Shown here: positions 7,573 through 17,603 of the stretch, piece after piece | How positions within the stretch are numbered: position 1 is the first letter of the stretch | Layout of the letters: every line of letters starts with the position of its first letter | DNA from: Nisaea nitritireducens | Lineage (GTDB): Bacteria > Pseudomonadota > Alphaproteobacteria > Thalassobaculales > Thalassobaculaceae | NCBI RefSeq assembly: GCF_014904795.1 | Contig: NZ_JACZFS010000063.1 | Coordinates: 1 to 59,162 of the forward strand | Length of the DNA stretch: 59,162 nt | Direction: 5' to 3' | Translations under genes and position numbers: made by a program | Notes under the pieces: model-generated | What the model was told of the DNA's origin: nothing | What the model saw: only the letters and a program-made list of their open reading frames with translations | The model's database searches: none

Positions 7573-8103
7573 TTAAGCGCTGCGTGCATCCCGGTCGCGC
7601 AATTCGGCGGCGCGCCGTTCTTCTCCGGTGAAGGATTCTACCTTTCGGCGACGGTCGGGTCCGAAATAATCATCGGTGCGAACGAAGGGGCGGGGGTATT
7701 CCACCACGGCAACAAGCCGCTGGATCAGGCCAACGCCTGTGAGGGGCTTGGCAATGAACTCGGTCACGCCGGCATCGCGGGCCATCTCGATCCGGTTGGA
7801 TTCGGTGTGACCGCTGACCATGATGATCGGCAGGAATTCATCCGGGCTGACTGGATCGTTCCGGATCCAGCGGGTCAACTCGATGCCGTCCATCTCTTCC
7901 ATCACCCAGTCGGTGATGATCAGATCCACCTGATATTCGCTGAGTTTCCGGATCGCATGCTGTCCATCACGGGCATCGATGATGTTCTTGACGCCGACTG
8001 ACTGCAGCATCGCCCGCAGCACTTCCCGCATGGGCTGGCTGTCTTCGACAATCATCACCGAGAGACGCTGGTAGCGTGCTTCGTTGGTCGAACTTTGAGA
8101 CAT
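7573..8103 (-). CDS. CheY-like response regulator with C-terminal tail
   Basis: 176 residues. Receiver domain ~14-135: acidic pocket Glu20-Asp21 (IVEDS), phospho-acceptor Asp65 (IITDWVMEEMDG), the conserved Ser of MVSGH and Lys of FIAKPLTG are all present. After the receiver there is a charged ~40-residue tail containing YFGPDRRRK, a segment often seen in alphaproteobacterial single-receiver proteins, and no DNA-binding domain. First gene of a two-gene unit with the HPt-like protein. No cognate kinase lies nearby. Confidence 0.88.
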   Translation of the reverse strand: MSQSSTNEARYQRLSVMIVEDSQPMREVLRAMLQSVGVKNIIDARDGQHAIRKLSEYQVDLIITDWVMEEMDGIELTRWIRNDPVSPDEFLPIIMVSGHTESNRIEMARDAGVTEFIAKPLTGVGLIQRLVAVVEYPRPFVRTDDYFGPDRRRKVESFTGEERRAAELRDRDARSA

Positions 8104-8525
8104 TCACCACGACTTCCCCGGTCCCGGCATGCCGAAATCCGTAGAATCTTAATAATTTGTTATCCTTACCGGAGTTTAATCGACTTCCGATGGGTAAAGC
8201 TATAGTCGGATTGCTTGCTTCTCAATTCAGGGTGGCGATGCAGTTTATGCATTTGGGCATCGTGCAAATCCCACCCAAGCCCGGAAAACCGCCTCTTCTG
8301 GTGCGTATTCATACAATATCTGGTATAGATCAACTTGGTTTTGACTAGGCTGTGTTCGGTTGCGATCGGCAGGAAACTGCGGCGTGGCGGCAAATAAGTT
8401 TGCCCGTTGCTCTTGACTTGAAGCCCGATTCGCCGATTGATCCGGCCTCCGGGCCGCTCGGTGCGCTGTGTTGCGCTCCGTTCGGCATTTCGAATGAGCC
8501 TGGGCTCCACGAGGATTGTAAGGAA
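8104..8525. other. Intergenic region between response regulator and yebC
   Basis: 422 nt between divergent genes, so promoters for both are expected here. I see an AT-rich stretch near 8150-8175, a short inverted repeat CGATGC/GCATCG at 8236-8241 and 8257-8262, and a small hairpin CGGCC-TCCG-GGCCG near 8449. Open frames through it have no ribosome site and no recognisable product. No RNA gene was recognised. Confidence 0.5.
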
Positions 8526-9278
8526 ATGGCAGGGCATTCCCAATTTAAGAACATCATGTACCGCAAGGGCGCGCAGGACAAAAAGCGCGCCAAGCTGTTC
8601 ACCCGGCTGATCCGTGAGATCGCGGTCGCGGCGAAAGCGAGTACCGATGCAAGTGCCAATCCGCGCCTGCGGTCGGCCATTCAGGCGGCCCGCGAGGCCA
8701 ATATGCCGAAGGACAATATCGACCGGGTACTGAAAAAGGCCGAAGGCGGTGGTGCTGACGACAATTACGAGGACATCCGCTACGAGGGTTATGCCTCCGG
8801 CGGTGTCGCCATGATCGTCGAGGCATTGACCGACAACCGCAATCGAACCGCTTCCGAGGTCCGCTCCACGTTCTCCAAATATGGCGGGACCCTTGGTGAG
8901 ACCAACTCGGTCAGCTTCATGTTCGACCGTGTCGGCCAGATCTCTTATCCGGCCGACAAGGCGGAGGCCGATGCCATGTTCGAGGCCGCTCTGGAAGCCG
9001 GTGCCGAGAATGTCGAATCCTCCGAAGACGGGCATGTCATCACCTGTGCGCCTGACGATCTGAGCACGGTTCGCGAAGCGCTCTCCGAGCAGTTCGGCGC
9101 CCCTGAAGAGGCTGAACTGTCCTGGAAGCCGCAGAACACGGTGCCGGTGGACGAAACTCATGCCGAGACCATCATGAAGCTGCTTGGCGCGCTGGAAGAT
9201 CTCGACGACGTTCAGTCTGTCTCTGCGAACTTCGAGATCCCGGACGATGTCATGCGGAAACTGACGGCAGCCGCCTGA
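8526..9278 (+). CDS. yebC: YebC/PmpR family regulator
   Basis: 250 residues, the normal family length when started at the ATG at 8526 ([25 protein letters not shown]). An upstream in-frame start at 8352 would add ~58 residues not found in the family. YebC proteins are cytoplasmic regulators; members have been linked to transcription control and more recently to translation. Signature segments: KAGRSKF-like N-terminus, [53 protein letters not shown]. Just upstream of ruvCAB, an order widely conserved in bacteria. Confidence 0.93.
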   Translation: MAGHSQFKNIMYRKGAQDKKRAKLFTRLIREIAVAAKASTDASANPRLRSAIQAAREANMPKDNIDRVLKKAEGGGADDNYEDIRYEGYASGGVAMIVEALTDNRNRTASEVRSTFSKYGGTLGETNSVSFMFDRVGQISYPADKAEADAMFEAALEAGAENVESSEDGHVITCAPDDLSTVREALSEQFGAPEEAELSWKPQNTVPVDETHAETIMKLLGALEDLDDVQSVSANFEIPDDVMRKLTAAA

Positions 9279-9327
9279 CGCCTATGTCAGGTGCTGGTCA
9301 AAAGCCCATTGGGGAGAGGCAATCGCG

Positions 9328-9906
9328 ATGAGGCTTCTCGGTCTCGACCCGGGACTCCGCTTTACCGGCTGGGGTGTGGTCGATGTGGACGGTCACCGGC
9401 TGCGCCACGTCGCCAACGGAACCCTGAAGTCCACTTCATCCCGGTCCATCGCGGAACGTCTCCTCGAATTGCATGACGGTGTTCTGGAAATTCTCGGCCG
9501 TTACAGCCCCGGTGAGGCTGCGGTCGAGGAAACTTTCGTCAACAAGAACCCGGAATCGACTCTGAAACTCGGACTGGCTCGTGGCGCCGTCATTCTGGCT
9601 CCCGCCAAGCAAGGCCTCCGGGTTACCGAGTATGCGCCGAACCGGGTGAAGAAAACCGTGGTCGGGGCCGGTCATGCCAACAAGGACCAGGTGCAGATCA
9701 TGGTGTCGAAGCTGCTGCCTGAAGCGGTTTTTGATTCCGCGGATGCGGCGGACGCGCTCGCGGTGGCGATCTGCCACGCGCATTTCGCCCAGAGCCGCCA
9801 TGCCTTCGGCGAGACGGTGGGCGTATCCCGGATCAAGCAAGAATCGGCAACCGGTGGATATGAGCGCGCGATCCAGGCGGCTCTGCGTAAGGAGATGGGC
9901 CAGTGA
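9328..9906 (+). CDS. ruvC: Holliday junction resolvase RuvC
   Basis: 192 residues, slightly longer than E. coli RuvC because of a C-terminal tail. The endonuclease resolves Holliday junctions on the RuvAB complex. Metal-binding acidic residues are visible: Asp7 (GLDPGL), a Glu in [11 protein letters not shown], and Asp residues in [26 protein letters not shown] ribosome site precedes the ATG. The stop overlaps the GTG start of ruvA, as part of the ruvC-ruvA-ruvB operon. Confidence 0.95.
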   Translation: MRLLGLDPGLRFTGWGVVDVDGHRLRHVANGTLKSTSSRSIAERLLELHDGVLEILGRYSPGEAAVEETFVNKNPESTLKLGLARGAVILAPAKQGLRVTEYAPNRVKKTVVGAGHANKDQVQIMVSKLLPEAVFDSADAADALAVAICHAHFAQSRHAFGETVGVSRIKQESATGGYERAIQAALRKEMGQ

Positions 9907-10526
9907 TCGCCAAATTGCGGGGTATCCTCGATTCTTTCGGTGACGGCAGCGCCGTGATAGATGTCGGCGGTGTCGGGTACCTGATTTTCGCGTCCAGCCG
10001 GACGCTCGCGAAACTGGGGGACAAGGGCGGGGACGTCTCCGTTCATGTCGAGACTCACGTCCGCGAAGATCACATCCATCTCTACGGGTTTGCCGACAAG
10101 GCAGAGCAGGACACGTTCCGGATTCTGCAGACGGTGCAGGGTGTGGGCGCCAAGGCGGCTCTCTCCATCCTGTCCGCGCTGGCGCCGGACGAGATCCTGC
10201 GGTCGGTCGCTGCGGGTGACGCCAAGATGCTGACCCGCGCAGACGGCGTCGGCCCGAAGCTTGCGGGCCGGATCGTGAACGAATTGAAAGACAAGGCGGT
10301 GAATATCTCGCTCGGCGCCGATTCCGCGATGCCGGCACCTGCGGGCGGCAAGACGGCGCCGGCGGGAGAGCCTGCTGCTGTCGCGGATGCAATCTCCGCC
10401 CTGGTGAATCTCGGCTATGACCGCAGCATTGCCTATGGCGCCGTTCATGCTGCCGTCAAAGCGATAGGGCCCGACGCAGACCTCAATCAGTTGATCACCG
10501 GCGGGCTGAAGGAGCTTGCTTCGTGA
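9903..10526 (+). CDS. ruvA: Holliday junction DNA helicase subunit RuvA
   Basis: 207 residues; the junction-binding tetramer that targets RuvB. OB-fold N-terminus ([15 protein letters not shown]), helix-hairpin-helix segments ([16 protein letters not shown] and [18 protein letters not shown]) and a C-terminal domain III ([21 protein letters not shown]) that contacts RuvB are in order. The GTG start at 9903 overlaps ruvC by 4 nt, and its end overlaps ruvB by 4 nt. Confidence 0.96.
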   Translation: MIAKLRGILDSFGDGSAVIDVGGVGYLIFASSRTLAKLGDKGGDVSVHVETHVREDHIHLYGFADKAEQDTFRILQTVQGVGAKAALSILSALAPDEILRSVAAGDAKMLTRADGVGPKLAGRIVNELKDKAVNISLGADSAMPAPAGGKTAPAGEPAAVADAISALVNLGYDRSIAYGAVHAAVKAIGPDADLNQLITGGLKELAS

Positions 10527-11602
10527 GCGATTGGGACGATGGCGAAGAGGGCCGGATCGTCGACGGTGAGCGGTCGACCGAGGACACGCCTGAGCGGGCG
10601 CTGCGACCGGTCACGCTCGATGATTTCGTCGGACAGAAACAAAGCCGGGAAAACCTGAAAGTCTTTATCGAGGCCGCGAAGGCGCGCGAGGAGGCGATGG
10701 ACCACACGCTGTTCTTCGGCCCGCCCGGTCTCGGCAAGACGACACTGGCCCAGATTGTCGCCCGAGAGCTCGGGGTGAATTTTCGCGCCACGTCGGGCCC
10801 GGTGATCGCCAAGGCTGGAGATCTCGCGGCGCTGCTGACCAATTTGCAGGCGCGCGATGTTCTCTTCATCGATGAGATACACCGCCTTAATCCTGCCGTA
10901 GAGGAAGTGCTCTATCCGGCTATGGAGGATTTTCAGCTCGACCTCATTATCGGTGAAGGCCCGGCCGCCCGGTCTATCCGGATCGACTTGCCGCCCTTTA
11001 CCCTGGTGGCGGCGACGACACGGTCCGGGCTGATCACGACGCCTTTGCGCGAACGCTTCGGCATTCCTCTGCGCCTGCAATTCTACACGCCTGAGGAGCT
11101 GCAGAGCATCGTCATGCGTGGCGCTTCCCTGCTCGGCATGAACCTGCTTCCTGAAGGCGCGGCGGAAGTCGCCAGCCGCTCGCGCGGGACCCCGCGTGTG
11201 GCCGGGCGCCTGCTGCGCCGGGTGCGGGATTTCGCGGCGGTTGCGGGTGTGGATGAAATCGACCAGAAGGCGGCGGACGGTGCCCTCAATCGCCTCGATA
11301 TCGACGAGCGCGGGCTGGATGCCATGGACCGGCGTTACCTGCGCTGCATTGCCGATAATTACGGCGGTGGCCCGGTCGGGGCGGAAACCCTCGCGGCGGC
11401 ACTGGCCGAGCAGCGCGACGTGATCGAGGAAGTGATCGAGCCTTATCTGCTGCAACAGGGCTTGCTCCAGCGCACGCCGCGCGGCCGGCTGCTGTCTGAA
11501 TCCGGCTACCGGTATCTCGGCCTGGCCATGCCGAACAGGACACCTGCCGAAGCGGCGCAAATGACCCTTCTCGACAACAATTCCGAGGACGCGGATGTCT
11601 GA
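10523..11602 (+). CDS. ruvB: Holliday junction branch-migration ATPase RuvB
   Basis: 359-residue AAA+ motor. N-terminal [11 protein letters not shown], Walker [10 protein letters not shown], Walker [12 protein letters not shown], sensor-1 AATTRSG and the arginine-finger segment [12 protein letters not shown] are all present, with a C-terminal winged helix ([16 protein letters not shown]). GTG start overlapping ruvA. Its end overlaps ybgC by 8 nt, joining the DNA-repair and Tol-Pal genes into one probable transcript. Confidence 0.97.
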   Translation: MSDWDDGEEGRIVDGERSTEDTPERALRPVTLDDFVGQKQSRENLKVFIEAAKAREEAMDHTLFFGPPGLGKTTLAQIVARELGVNFRATSGPVIAKAGDLAALLTNLQARDVLFIDEIHRLNPAVEEVLYPAMEDFQLDLIIGEGPAARSIRIDLPPFTLVAATTRSGLITTPLRERFGIPLRLQFYTPEELQSIVMRGASLLGMNLLPEGAAEVASRSRGTPRVAGRLLRRVRDFAAVAGVDEIDQKAADGALNRLDIDERGLDAMDRRYLRCIADNYGGGPVGAETLAAALAEQRDVIEEVIEPYLLQQGLLQRTPRGRLLSESGYRYLGLAMPNRTPAEAAQMTLLDNNSEDADV

Positions 11603-12062
11603 GCGGCAGCTGCAGCCAGCGGTGACGGGGTTCATGGCGGATGGCACCCATGTGCTGCGCGCCCGTGTTTATTACGAGGACACGGATGCCGGCGGTGTCG
11701 TCTATCACGCGAACTATCTGCGATTTGCCGAACGTGGCCGCACCGAATATCTCCGCGATGTCGGTGTCTCCCAATCGGAACTTTCCGATGAGGAGGGCGT
11801 TTATTTCGTGGTCCGCCGCAGCGTCATCGATTTTCGCCTGCCAGCCCGGCTCGACGACGCTTTGGAGATCCAGACCCGGATTGCCGGAATCAAGGGTGCG
11901 TCCTTCGAGGTTGAGCAGACCATCGCGAAAGCGGGAGCGGACAGCCATCTGGTGAAGGTGGACAGCACCATCGCCTGCCTGGACCGGAAGGGGCGCCCGG
12001 TGCGGGTGCCGAAATCGGTCAAATCGAAACTGGACCGGCACGACGGAGCGGGATCGCGATGA
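11595..12062 (+). CDS. ybgC: Tol-Pal-associated acyl-CoA thioesterase YbgC
   Basis: 155 residues. Hotdog thioesterase with the [27 protein letters not shown] signature, including the catalytic Asp of YEDTDAGG. Always next to tolQ in proteobacteria, probably acting on phospholipid-linked acyl groups at the inner membrane (inferred from the family). The ATG at 11595 lies inside the end of ruvB, and 44 nt separate it from tolQ. Confidence 0.94.
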   Translation: MSERQLQPAVTGFMADGTHVLRARVYYEDTDAGGVVYHANYLRFAERGRTEYLRDVGVSQSELSDEEGVYFVVRRSVIDFRLPARLDDALEIQTRIAGIKGASFEVEQTIAKAGADSHLVKVDSTIACLDRKGRPVRVPKSVKSKLDRHDGAGSR

Positions 12063-12106
12063 CCGCCGCTCAAGCCACAGGACAGACGTCGGAGAAGAGT
12101 ATCTAA

Positions 12107-12838
12107 ATGGATCAGACACTAGTCGATACCGTGACACTTGGAGGCACAGCCGCCACGGACATGAGCATCTGGGGTTTGTTCATGACCGCGGACTGGATCG
12201 TGAAGACCGTGATGCTCATCCTGATCGGCGCTTCGGTCTGGAGCTGGGCGATCATCGTCGACAAGAGCCTGAAGATGCGAAGGCTCTCGAAAGCCGCCGC
12301 GCAGTTCGAGGAATCATTCTGGTCCGGCGGCTCGCTCGAGGATCTCTATGACCGTATCGGCGGGCAACCGGGCGATCCGATGACCGGCGTGTTCACGGCG
12401 GCGATGCGGGAATGGCGCCGGTCTGCCGCCAAGGGGCTGACCTCGAAAGGCTCGGACATCCGGGCCAGCCTGCGCCAGCGTATCGAGCAGGTGATGCAGC
12501 TCTCCATTTCCCGTGAGATGGACCGGCTCGAAAAACACATGACCTTCCTTGCCTCGGTTGGCTCGGTCGCCCCCTTTGTCGGATTGTTCGGCACCGTCTG
12601 GGGGATCATGAACAGCTTCCAGTCCATCGCCGCGACCAAGAATACCTCGCTCGCAGTGGTGGCTCCCGGTATCGCGGAGGCCCTGTTCGCAACGGCTCTC
12701 GGCCTGATCGCGGCGATTCCCGCCGTGATTGCCTACAACAAGATTTCTAACGATCTCGGCCGGTATGCGGGGCGGCTGGAAACATTCTCCAGCGAATTCG
12801 CTTCCATCCTGTCCCGTCAGCTTGACGAGGGGGGCTGA
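12107..12838 (+). CDS. tolQ: Tol-Pal system proton channel subunit TolQ
   Basis: 243 residues. Inner-membrane protein of the MotA/ExbB/TolQ family: one N-terminal membrane helix (residues ~22-45, TADWIVKTVMLILIGASVWSW) and two later ones (~FLASVGSVAPFVGLFGTVWGIMNSF and the ALFATALGLIAAIPAVIAYN segment). With TolR it uses the proton gradient to energise TolA during envelope constriction. 3 nt from tolR. Confidence 0.95.
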   Translation: MDQTLVDTVTLGGTAATDMSIWGLFMTADWIVKTVMLILIGASVWSWAIIVDKSLKMRRLSKAAAQFEESFWSGGSLEDLYDRIGGQPGDPMTGVFTAAMREWRRSAAKGLTSKGSDIRASLRQRIEQVMQLSISREMDRLEKHMTFLASVGSVAPFVGLFGTVWGIMNSFQSIAATKNTSLAVVAPGIAEALFATALGLIAAIPAVIAYNKISNDLGRYAGRLETFSSEFASILSRQLDEGG

Positions 12839-12841
12839 GCC

Positions 12842-13285
12842 ATGGCCGCTTCAATGATTGGATCTGGGCGCGGGGCGCGGGGGCGCTATCGTCCGCTGAG
12901 CGAAATCAACGTGACCCCGCTGGTCGACGTCATGCTGGTGTTGTTGATTGTCTTCATGGTGACCGCGCCGTTGCTGACGGTCGGCGTCCCGGTGGATCTC
13001 CCGAAGACCAAGGCTGCGCAGCTGACCGACGAGGTCGAACCGCTCGTCGTTTCGGTCAATGCGGACGGTGTGATCTTCCTGCAGGAGACCGAAGTCCCCC
13101 GGGAAAACCTGGTGCCGAGGCTGAATGCCGTCACCGGGCAGCGCCCGGACGTGCGGATCTTTGTGCGCGGCGACAAGAGCATCCAGTACGGTACGGTGAT
13201 GGAGGTCATGGGACTGATCAGCTCCGCCGGCTTCAAGAAGGTCGCGCTCCTGGCCGAAATCCCGGACAGCAAGGGGACGCGCTGA
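12842..13285 (+). CDS. tolR: Tol-Pal system protein TolR
   Basis: 147 residues. N-terminal transmembrane helix (~24-42) containing the conserved proton-relay Asp in INVTPLVDVMLVLLIVFMV, followed by a periplasmic ExbD/TolR domain (VDLPKTKAAQL... VFVRGDKS-type segment at RIFVRGDKSIQYGTVMEVM). Works with TolQ as the proton-driven stator. Confidence 0.95.
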   Translation: MAASMIGSGRGARGRYRPLSEINVTPLVDVMLVLLIVFMVTAPLLTVGVPVDLPKTKAAQLTDEVEPLVVSVNADGVIFLQETEVPRENLVPRLNAVTGQRPDVRIFVRGDKSIQYGTVMEVMGLISSAGFKKVALLAEIPDSKGTR

Positions 13286-13289
13286 CGCC

Positions 13290-14252
13290 ATGCGCACCGG
13301 GCTCTCCATATCCATCGGCATCCATGTTGCGGTGTTCGCCTTTGCCTGGTTCGGCCTGCCCGAACTCAGGAACGACGATATTCTTCCTGAGCAGCTGGTG
13401 ATCGTCGACATGGTGGATATCTCGGAAGTGACCAACACGCCGACGGCGGCGGTCGAGCCCGAGAAAGCGGAAGAGCCGAAGCCCGAGGAGCCGGAGCCGG
13501 AAGCGCCGAAACCTGCCCCACCGCCACCACCGAAGGCGGCTGCTCCTCCGCCCCCGCCTCCGCCGGCCCCTACACCAGAGCCTGCGCCGAAGCCGGTTGC
13601 CGAAGTGCCAGAGCCGGAACCGGCCCCGGCCCCGAAGCCCGCGCCCGAGAAGGCTCCGGAGCCGGAGAAGGTTGCTCAAGCCCCAGCGCCGGCGCCGAAA
13701 CCGCGGCCCAAGCCGCGCGCGCCGGAGCCGAAGCCGGAAGAGGCGAAGAAGAAGCCGAAAAAAGACGACAAGAAGCTCGATTTCTCGCGCCTGCTGAAGA
13801 CGCTTGAGAAGGTCGAACCACAGCCTCAGGCCAAACCGGAAGAGGAGACGCCGAAGAAGAAGAAGGCCGATCCCTTGAAGGATGTGCTGGCCAAATTGCA
13901 GGCTCCCGCCCGCAGCCGATCCGACAAGGCGTTCGATCCGGAGAACAAGGTCTCCATCAGCGAGATCGACGCGGTGCGCCGGCAGATCGCGCAATGCTGG
14001 AACGTGCCCGCTGGCGCGAAGGATGCGGAAGACCTCTATATTGAGATCGCCTTGCAGATGGGGGCTGACGGCACCGTGCGCGACGCGCGGATTGTCGACC
14101 AGACACGGCTGTCCCGGGATGGTTTCTTCCGGAGCGCCGCTGAAAGCGCCCGGCGCGCAGTGTTGAGCTGTGGCAAACTTCCGTTGCCGCCTGAAAAATA
14201 CGAGTCATGGAAAAACATCACCATGACTTTCAATCCGAGGGATCTGCTGTGA
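13290..14252 (+). CDS. tolA: Cell envelope protein TolA
   Basis: 320 residues. N-terminal membrane anchor ([19 protein letters not shown]), a long central region very rich in Pro, Glu, Ala and Lys (about residues 50-215, replacing the helical Ala/Lys domain of E. coli TolA), and a C-terminal TolA/TonB-like domain (INQCW-type [11 protein letters not shown]... near residue 230). It bridges the inner membrane to Pal/TolB. The repeats are compositional ([10 protein letters not shown]...) and could slip during replication. It overlaps the alternative GTG start of tolB. Confidence 0.92.
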   Translation: MRTGLSISIGIHVAVFAFAWFGLPELRNDDILPEQLVIVDMVDISEVTNTPTAAVEPEKAEEPKPEEPEPEAPKPAPPPPPKAAAPPPPPPPAPTPEPAPKPVAEVPEPEPAPAPKPAPEKAPEPEKVAQAPAPAPKPRPKPRAPEPKPEEAKKKPKKDDKKLDFSRLLKTLEKVEPQPQAKPEEETPKKKKADPLKDVLAKLQAPARSRSDKAFDPENKVSISEIDAVRRQIAQCWNVPAGAKDAEDLYIEIALQMGADGTVRDARIVDQTRLSRDGFFRSAAESARRAVLSCGKLPLPPEKYESWKNITMTFNPRDLL

Positions 14253-14287
14253 AGATCCGCGATCACGACCGACTTGAGAGGCCGATC

Positions 14288-15658
14288 ATGAGGTTCGCTG
14301 GACTGTCCCGCACTATGGAGATTTCGCCTGTCGCAATGCTTTGGCGATGGGTGTTGCCGGCTCTGCTGCTGGTGCTTCTTGCAACAGGCTCATCCCGTGC
14401 CGAGTTGAGGATCGACATCACCCAGGGCAAGGTCGACCCGCTGCCTGTGGCGGTCTCCGAATTTACTGGCAACAATGCCGAGAGTGCGCAGATCGGCCGG
14501 GATATTGCGGCCGTGATTGCCGCCAACCTTGAGCGTTCCGGCCTGTTCGCCCCGATCGACAACGCCGCCTTTATCCAGCGCAATGTGTCTCTCAGCGCAT
14601 TGCCCCGGTTTGGCGACTGGCGCCTGATCAATGCGCAGGCACTGGTGCACGGCGCGGTGAGTTTCGAGGCGAGTGGCGCGGTGAAGGTCGAGTTCCGCCT
14701 CTGGGACGTCTTCGCCGAGCAACAGATGGTGGCGAATGCCTACACCACGGTCCCGGCGAATTGGCGCCGGGTCGCCCACATCATCTCCGACGCGATCTAT
14801 CAGCGCATGACAGGTGAATCCGGCTATTTCGATACCCGTGTCGTCTATATTGCCGAAAGCGGCCCTCCGGATCGGCGGACCAAGCGGCTGGCGATCATGG
14901 ATCAGGACGGTGCGAACCACCGTTTTCTGACGGACGGCAAGGACCTCGTGCTGACACCACGCTTCTCGCCGACACTCCAGGAAATCACCTATCTCGCGTA
15001 TTATAACGACAAGCCGCGGGTCTATATCTTCAACATCGAAACCGGTCAGCAGGAAGTGCTGGGCGATTTCCCGGGCATGACCTTCGCGCCGCGTTTCTCG
15101 CCAGACGGCAACCGGGTGATCATGAGCATGGCCCGAAACGGTATCACCGACATTTACACGATGGATCTTGCCACCCGCCGCGTCCGGCGCCTGACAGACA
15201 GCCCGTCGATCGATACATCGCCGACCTTCGCGCCGGATGGCGGTCAGGTTACCTTCAACTCCGACCGTGGCGGCAGTCAGCAGATCTATGTGATGGATGC
15301 GAACGGCAGCAATGTGCGGCGAATCAGCTTTGGCAAAGGACGTTATGCGACGCCTGTCTGGTCTCCGCGCGGGGACCTGATCGCCTTCACGAAAATAGTT
15401 GGCGGTCAGTTCTATATCGGGGTCATGCGGCCTGACGGAACCGGCGAGCGGCTGCTCTCCCAAGGCTATCTCGTGGAGGCTCCGACTTGGGCGCCAAACG
15501 GGCGTGTTTTGATATATTTCAAGCAGTTCCCGTCGGATTCTTCCGGTCGAGGCGGCAAGACCAAACTCTACTCCGTTGACCTCACTGGATATAACGAGCG
15601 CGAGATTGTCACTCCCGTGGATGCTTCCGATCCCGCATGGTCGCCCTTGATTCCTTAG
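14288..15658 (+). CDS. tolB: Tol-Pal system beta-propeller protein TolB
   Basis: 456 residues from the ATG at 14288, which has a GAGAGG site 6 nt upstream; a GTG at 14249 with GAGGGA upstream, overlapping tolA, is an equally tenable start. A signal peptide ([20 protein letters not shown]) exports it to the periplasm. The N-terminal domain (~residues 30-160) precedes a six-bladed propeller with TolB/WD40-like repeats, e.g. [44 protein letters not shown] and [13 protein letters not shown]. It binds Pal and the TolA C-terminus. Confidence 0.93.
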   Translation: MRFAGLSRTMEISPVAMLWRWVLPALLLVLLATGSSRAELRIDITQGKVDPLPVAVSEFTGNNAESAQIGRDIAAVIAANLERSGLFAPIDNAAFIQRNVSLSALPRFGDWRLINAQALVHGAVSFEASGAVKVEFRLWDVFAEQQMVANAYTTVPANWRRVAHIISDAIYQRMTGESGYFDTRVVYIAESGPPDRRTKRLAIMDQDGANHRFLTDGKDLVLTPRFSPTLQEITYLAYYNDKPRVYIFNIETGQQEVLGDFPGMTFAPRFSPDGNRVIMSMARNGITDIYTMDLATRRVRRLTDSPSIDTSPTFAPDGGQVTFNSDRGGSQQIYVMDANGSNVRRISFGKGRYATPVWSPRGDLIAFTKIVGGQFYIGVMRPDGTGERLLSQGYLVEAPTWAPNGRVLIYFKQFPSDSSGRGGKTKLYSVDLTGYNEREIVTPVDASDPAWSPLIP

Positions 15659-15823
15659 TGTCATAGAAATATATTTCGCGCGACAAGCCTTCTCCGGTAA
15701 TGAGCGGCTATCGCCATGCGTAGAAATCTGTTAGAGAACACAAAGGATTGGCGCGTCCGGTTAGAGTCTAAGGGGCACGACCGAAAACTTGGATCGAAGG
15801 CTCACTTCTGTGGGGGTTAAAGA

Positions 15824-16342
15824 ATGACAATGAAGTTTCTTTCCATCGTGGCTGCGGGTCTGCTCGTCGCCGCGTGCTCGACCGACCAGGAAACGGCGTC
15901 CCAGTCGGGCGGCGCGGGATCGACTGTACCGGCTGCGAACCAGCCCTCGACATCGTCGGCCTCTACCGGGGCTGTTACCGCTGCTCCGGGGTCGCGCGAA
16001 GAGTTCGTCGCCGAGGTTGGCGACCGGGTCTTCTTCGGGTTCGACAAGTACGACCTGACACCAGAAGCCCGCACGACGCTTGAGCGTCAGGCATTCTGGC
16101 TGCGCAAGTACCCGAGCGCGACCGTGACCATCGAAGGACATTGCGATGAGCGCGGCACCCGGGAATACAACCTGGGCCTCGGCGAGCGCCGTGCCAGTGC
16201 GGCAAAAGATTACCTGATTGCGCTTGGCATCGATGCCGGCCGCGTCAACACCATCAGCTACGGCAAGGAGCGCCCGGTTGCTTTCGGCAGCAATGAGGAA
16301 GCCTGGGCCCAGAACCGTCGTGGTGTGACCACCATCAACTAA
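15824..16342 (+). CDS. pal: Peptidoglycan-associated lipoprotein Pal
   Basis: 172 residues. A lipoprotein signal ends in the lipobox LLVAAC, making Cys18 the lipidation site. A flexible Ser/Thr/Ala-rich linker leads to an OmpA-like peptidoglycan-binding domain (VFFGFDKYDLTPEA, IEGHCDERGTREYNLGLGERRA, ISYGKERPVAFG), which binds diaminopimelate. Outer-membrane anchored partner of TolB. 165 nt separate it from tolB, so it may have its own promoter. It is followed by a strong hairpin at 16371-16400. Confidence 0.95.
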   Translation: MTMKFLSIVAAGLLVAACSTDQETASQSGGAGSTVPAANQPSTSSASTGAVTAAPGSREEFVAEVGDRVFFGFDKYDLTPEARTTLERQAFWLRKYPSATVTIEGHCDERGTREYNLGLGERRASAAKDYLIALGIDAGRVNTISYGKERPVAFGSNEEAWAQNRRGVTTIN

Positions 16343-16370
16343 GGCTTCGGCCTGACCGCCTGAGTTAGAC

Positions 16371-16400
16371 CGCGCCGGTCTGGTTAGCCAGACCGGCGCG
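16371..16400 (+). terminator. Terminator-like hairpin after pal
   Basis: Perfect 13-bp stem (CGCGCCGGTCTGG / CCAGACCGGCGCG) with a TTAG loop, 29 nt after the pal stop, followed by TTGTCATTT, a weak T-rich tail. It probably ends most tol-pal transcripts before cpoB, or stabilises their 3' ends. Confidence 0.75.
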
Positions 16401-16516
16401 TTGTCATTTGTGGCAGAGGAATTGACGGCGCTCCGTTGGCGGACATGCCTTATTCCTGCTCGATTGGCAGGTTAGATTTAACGGTCGTGACGATTGTGAG
16501 ACTGGGAGTTCGAGAG

Positions 16517-17596
16517 ATGACGAGCCGGTTCGTATTTGGCGGCGCGCGTTTGTTTGCCGGTGCTGTGGCCCTGATGTTTATCTCGGCGGCGGCACTGCCC
16601 GCGGCCGCGCAGGACGTCCAGAACCTGCTGAACCGTCTCGACCGGATGGAGCGCGAGATGCAGGACCTGCAGCGCCAGCTCTATCGCGGTGGCGGCACGG
16701 GGATCACGGCGACGCCAGTCACCCCGGCACCGATCACCTCTGGCACGTCAACGACCTCGGCCACTGCGGGCAATCAGAGCGCCGGTTTCGATACGAGCTA
16801 TGCCGCCCGGGTGGAAGTCCGGCTGCAACAGCTCGAAACCCTGATCCGCTCTCTCACCGGCAAGATCGAGGAAGTCGAGTTCAAGGTGGAGCAGAATTCC
16901 GGCCGTCTTGACCGGCTGGTGCGCGATATCGATTTCAGGCTCCAGGCTCTTGAACGGGGCGGCGTTGCTACGCAGCCTGACTCCGCCGTGCAGGGCAGCC
17001 TCAATCGTCCCGTAGCCGAGCCGGCGCCGGCAGAGGCTCCGGTCGCGGGACAGGGGCAGGGCGTTCTGGGATATCTCAAGGAGTCGGAGGCCAAGGCTCT
17101 TGATGCTGCGCCGGCCCCTGCCGCAGAAGCCGGACAGGTCCCCGCGCCTGCGAGTGCCCCCGAAACCGTTGCCAGCACGCCTTCGGCCGGCCCGCAGCAG
17201 ATCCTGCCCGAAGGCACTCCCGAAGAGCAGTACAAGCACGCCTTCACCTATCTGCAGAAGCAGGATTTCGCTTCCGCGGAACAGGCGCTGAGCGCATTCC
17301 TGGAGCGCCACCCGAAGAATCCGCTGGCCGGAAATGCAATGTACTGGCTCGGCGAGACCTATTACGTGCGCAAGGATTTTGCCAATGCGGCCAAAACCTT
17401 CGCCACGGGCTATACGGATTATCCGGGCAGCTCCAAGACCGCGGATAATCTGCTGAAGCTCGGCTTCTCTCTCGCCCGGATGGACCGGAAGGAAGATGCC
17501 TGCGTCACCTTCGATCAGTTAAAAACCGACTTCCCGAACGCTTCCGCCAATATCAAACGCCGGATGGAGACGGAACGGCAACGGATCGGCTGCTGA
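16517..17596 (+). CDS. cpoB: Cell division coordinator CpoB (YbgF)
   Basis: 359 residues from the ATG at 16517, after a GGGAG/GAGAG site; upstream in-frame starts (16436) precede no signal peptide. Cleavable signal peptide (ending LPAAA-QD), then a coiled-coil N-terminal domain (LLNRLDRMEREMQDLQRQL), a long Pro/Ala linker, and C-terminal TPR repeats (~residues 235-359: EEQYKHAFTYLQKQDFASAE, GNAMYWLGETYYVRKDFANA). Periplasmic; in E. coli it couples Tol function to peptidoglycan synthesis. Confidence 0.93.
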   Translation: MTSRFVFGGARLFAGAVALMFISAAALPAAAQDVQNLLNRLDRMEREMQDLQRQLYRGGGTGITATPVTPAPITSGTSTTSATAGNQSAGFDTSYAARVEVRLQQLETLIRSLTGKIEEVEFKVEQNSGRLDRLVRDIDFRLQALERGGVATQPDSAVQGSLNRPVAEPAPAEAPVAGQGQGVLGYLKESEAKALDAAPAPAAEAGQVPAPASAPETVASTPSAGPQQILPEGTPEEQYKHAFTYLQKQDFASAEQALSAFLERHPKNPLAGNAMYWLGETYYVRKDFANAAKTFATGYTDYPGSSKTADNLLKLGFSLARMDRKEDACVTFDQLKTDFPNASANIKRRMETERQRIGC

Positions 17597-17603
17597 TCCG
17601 GCC

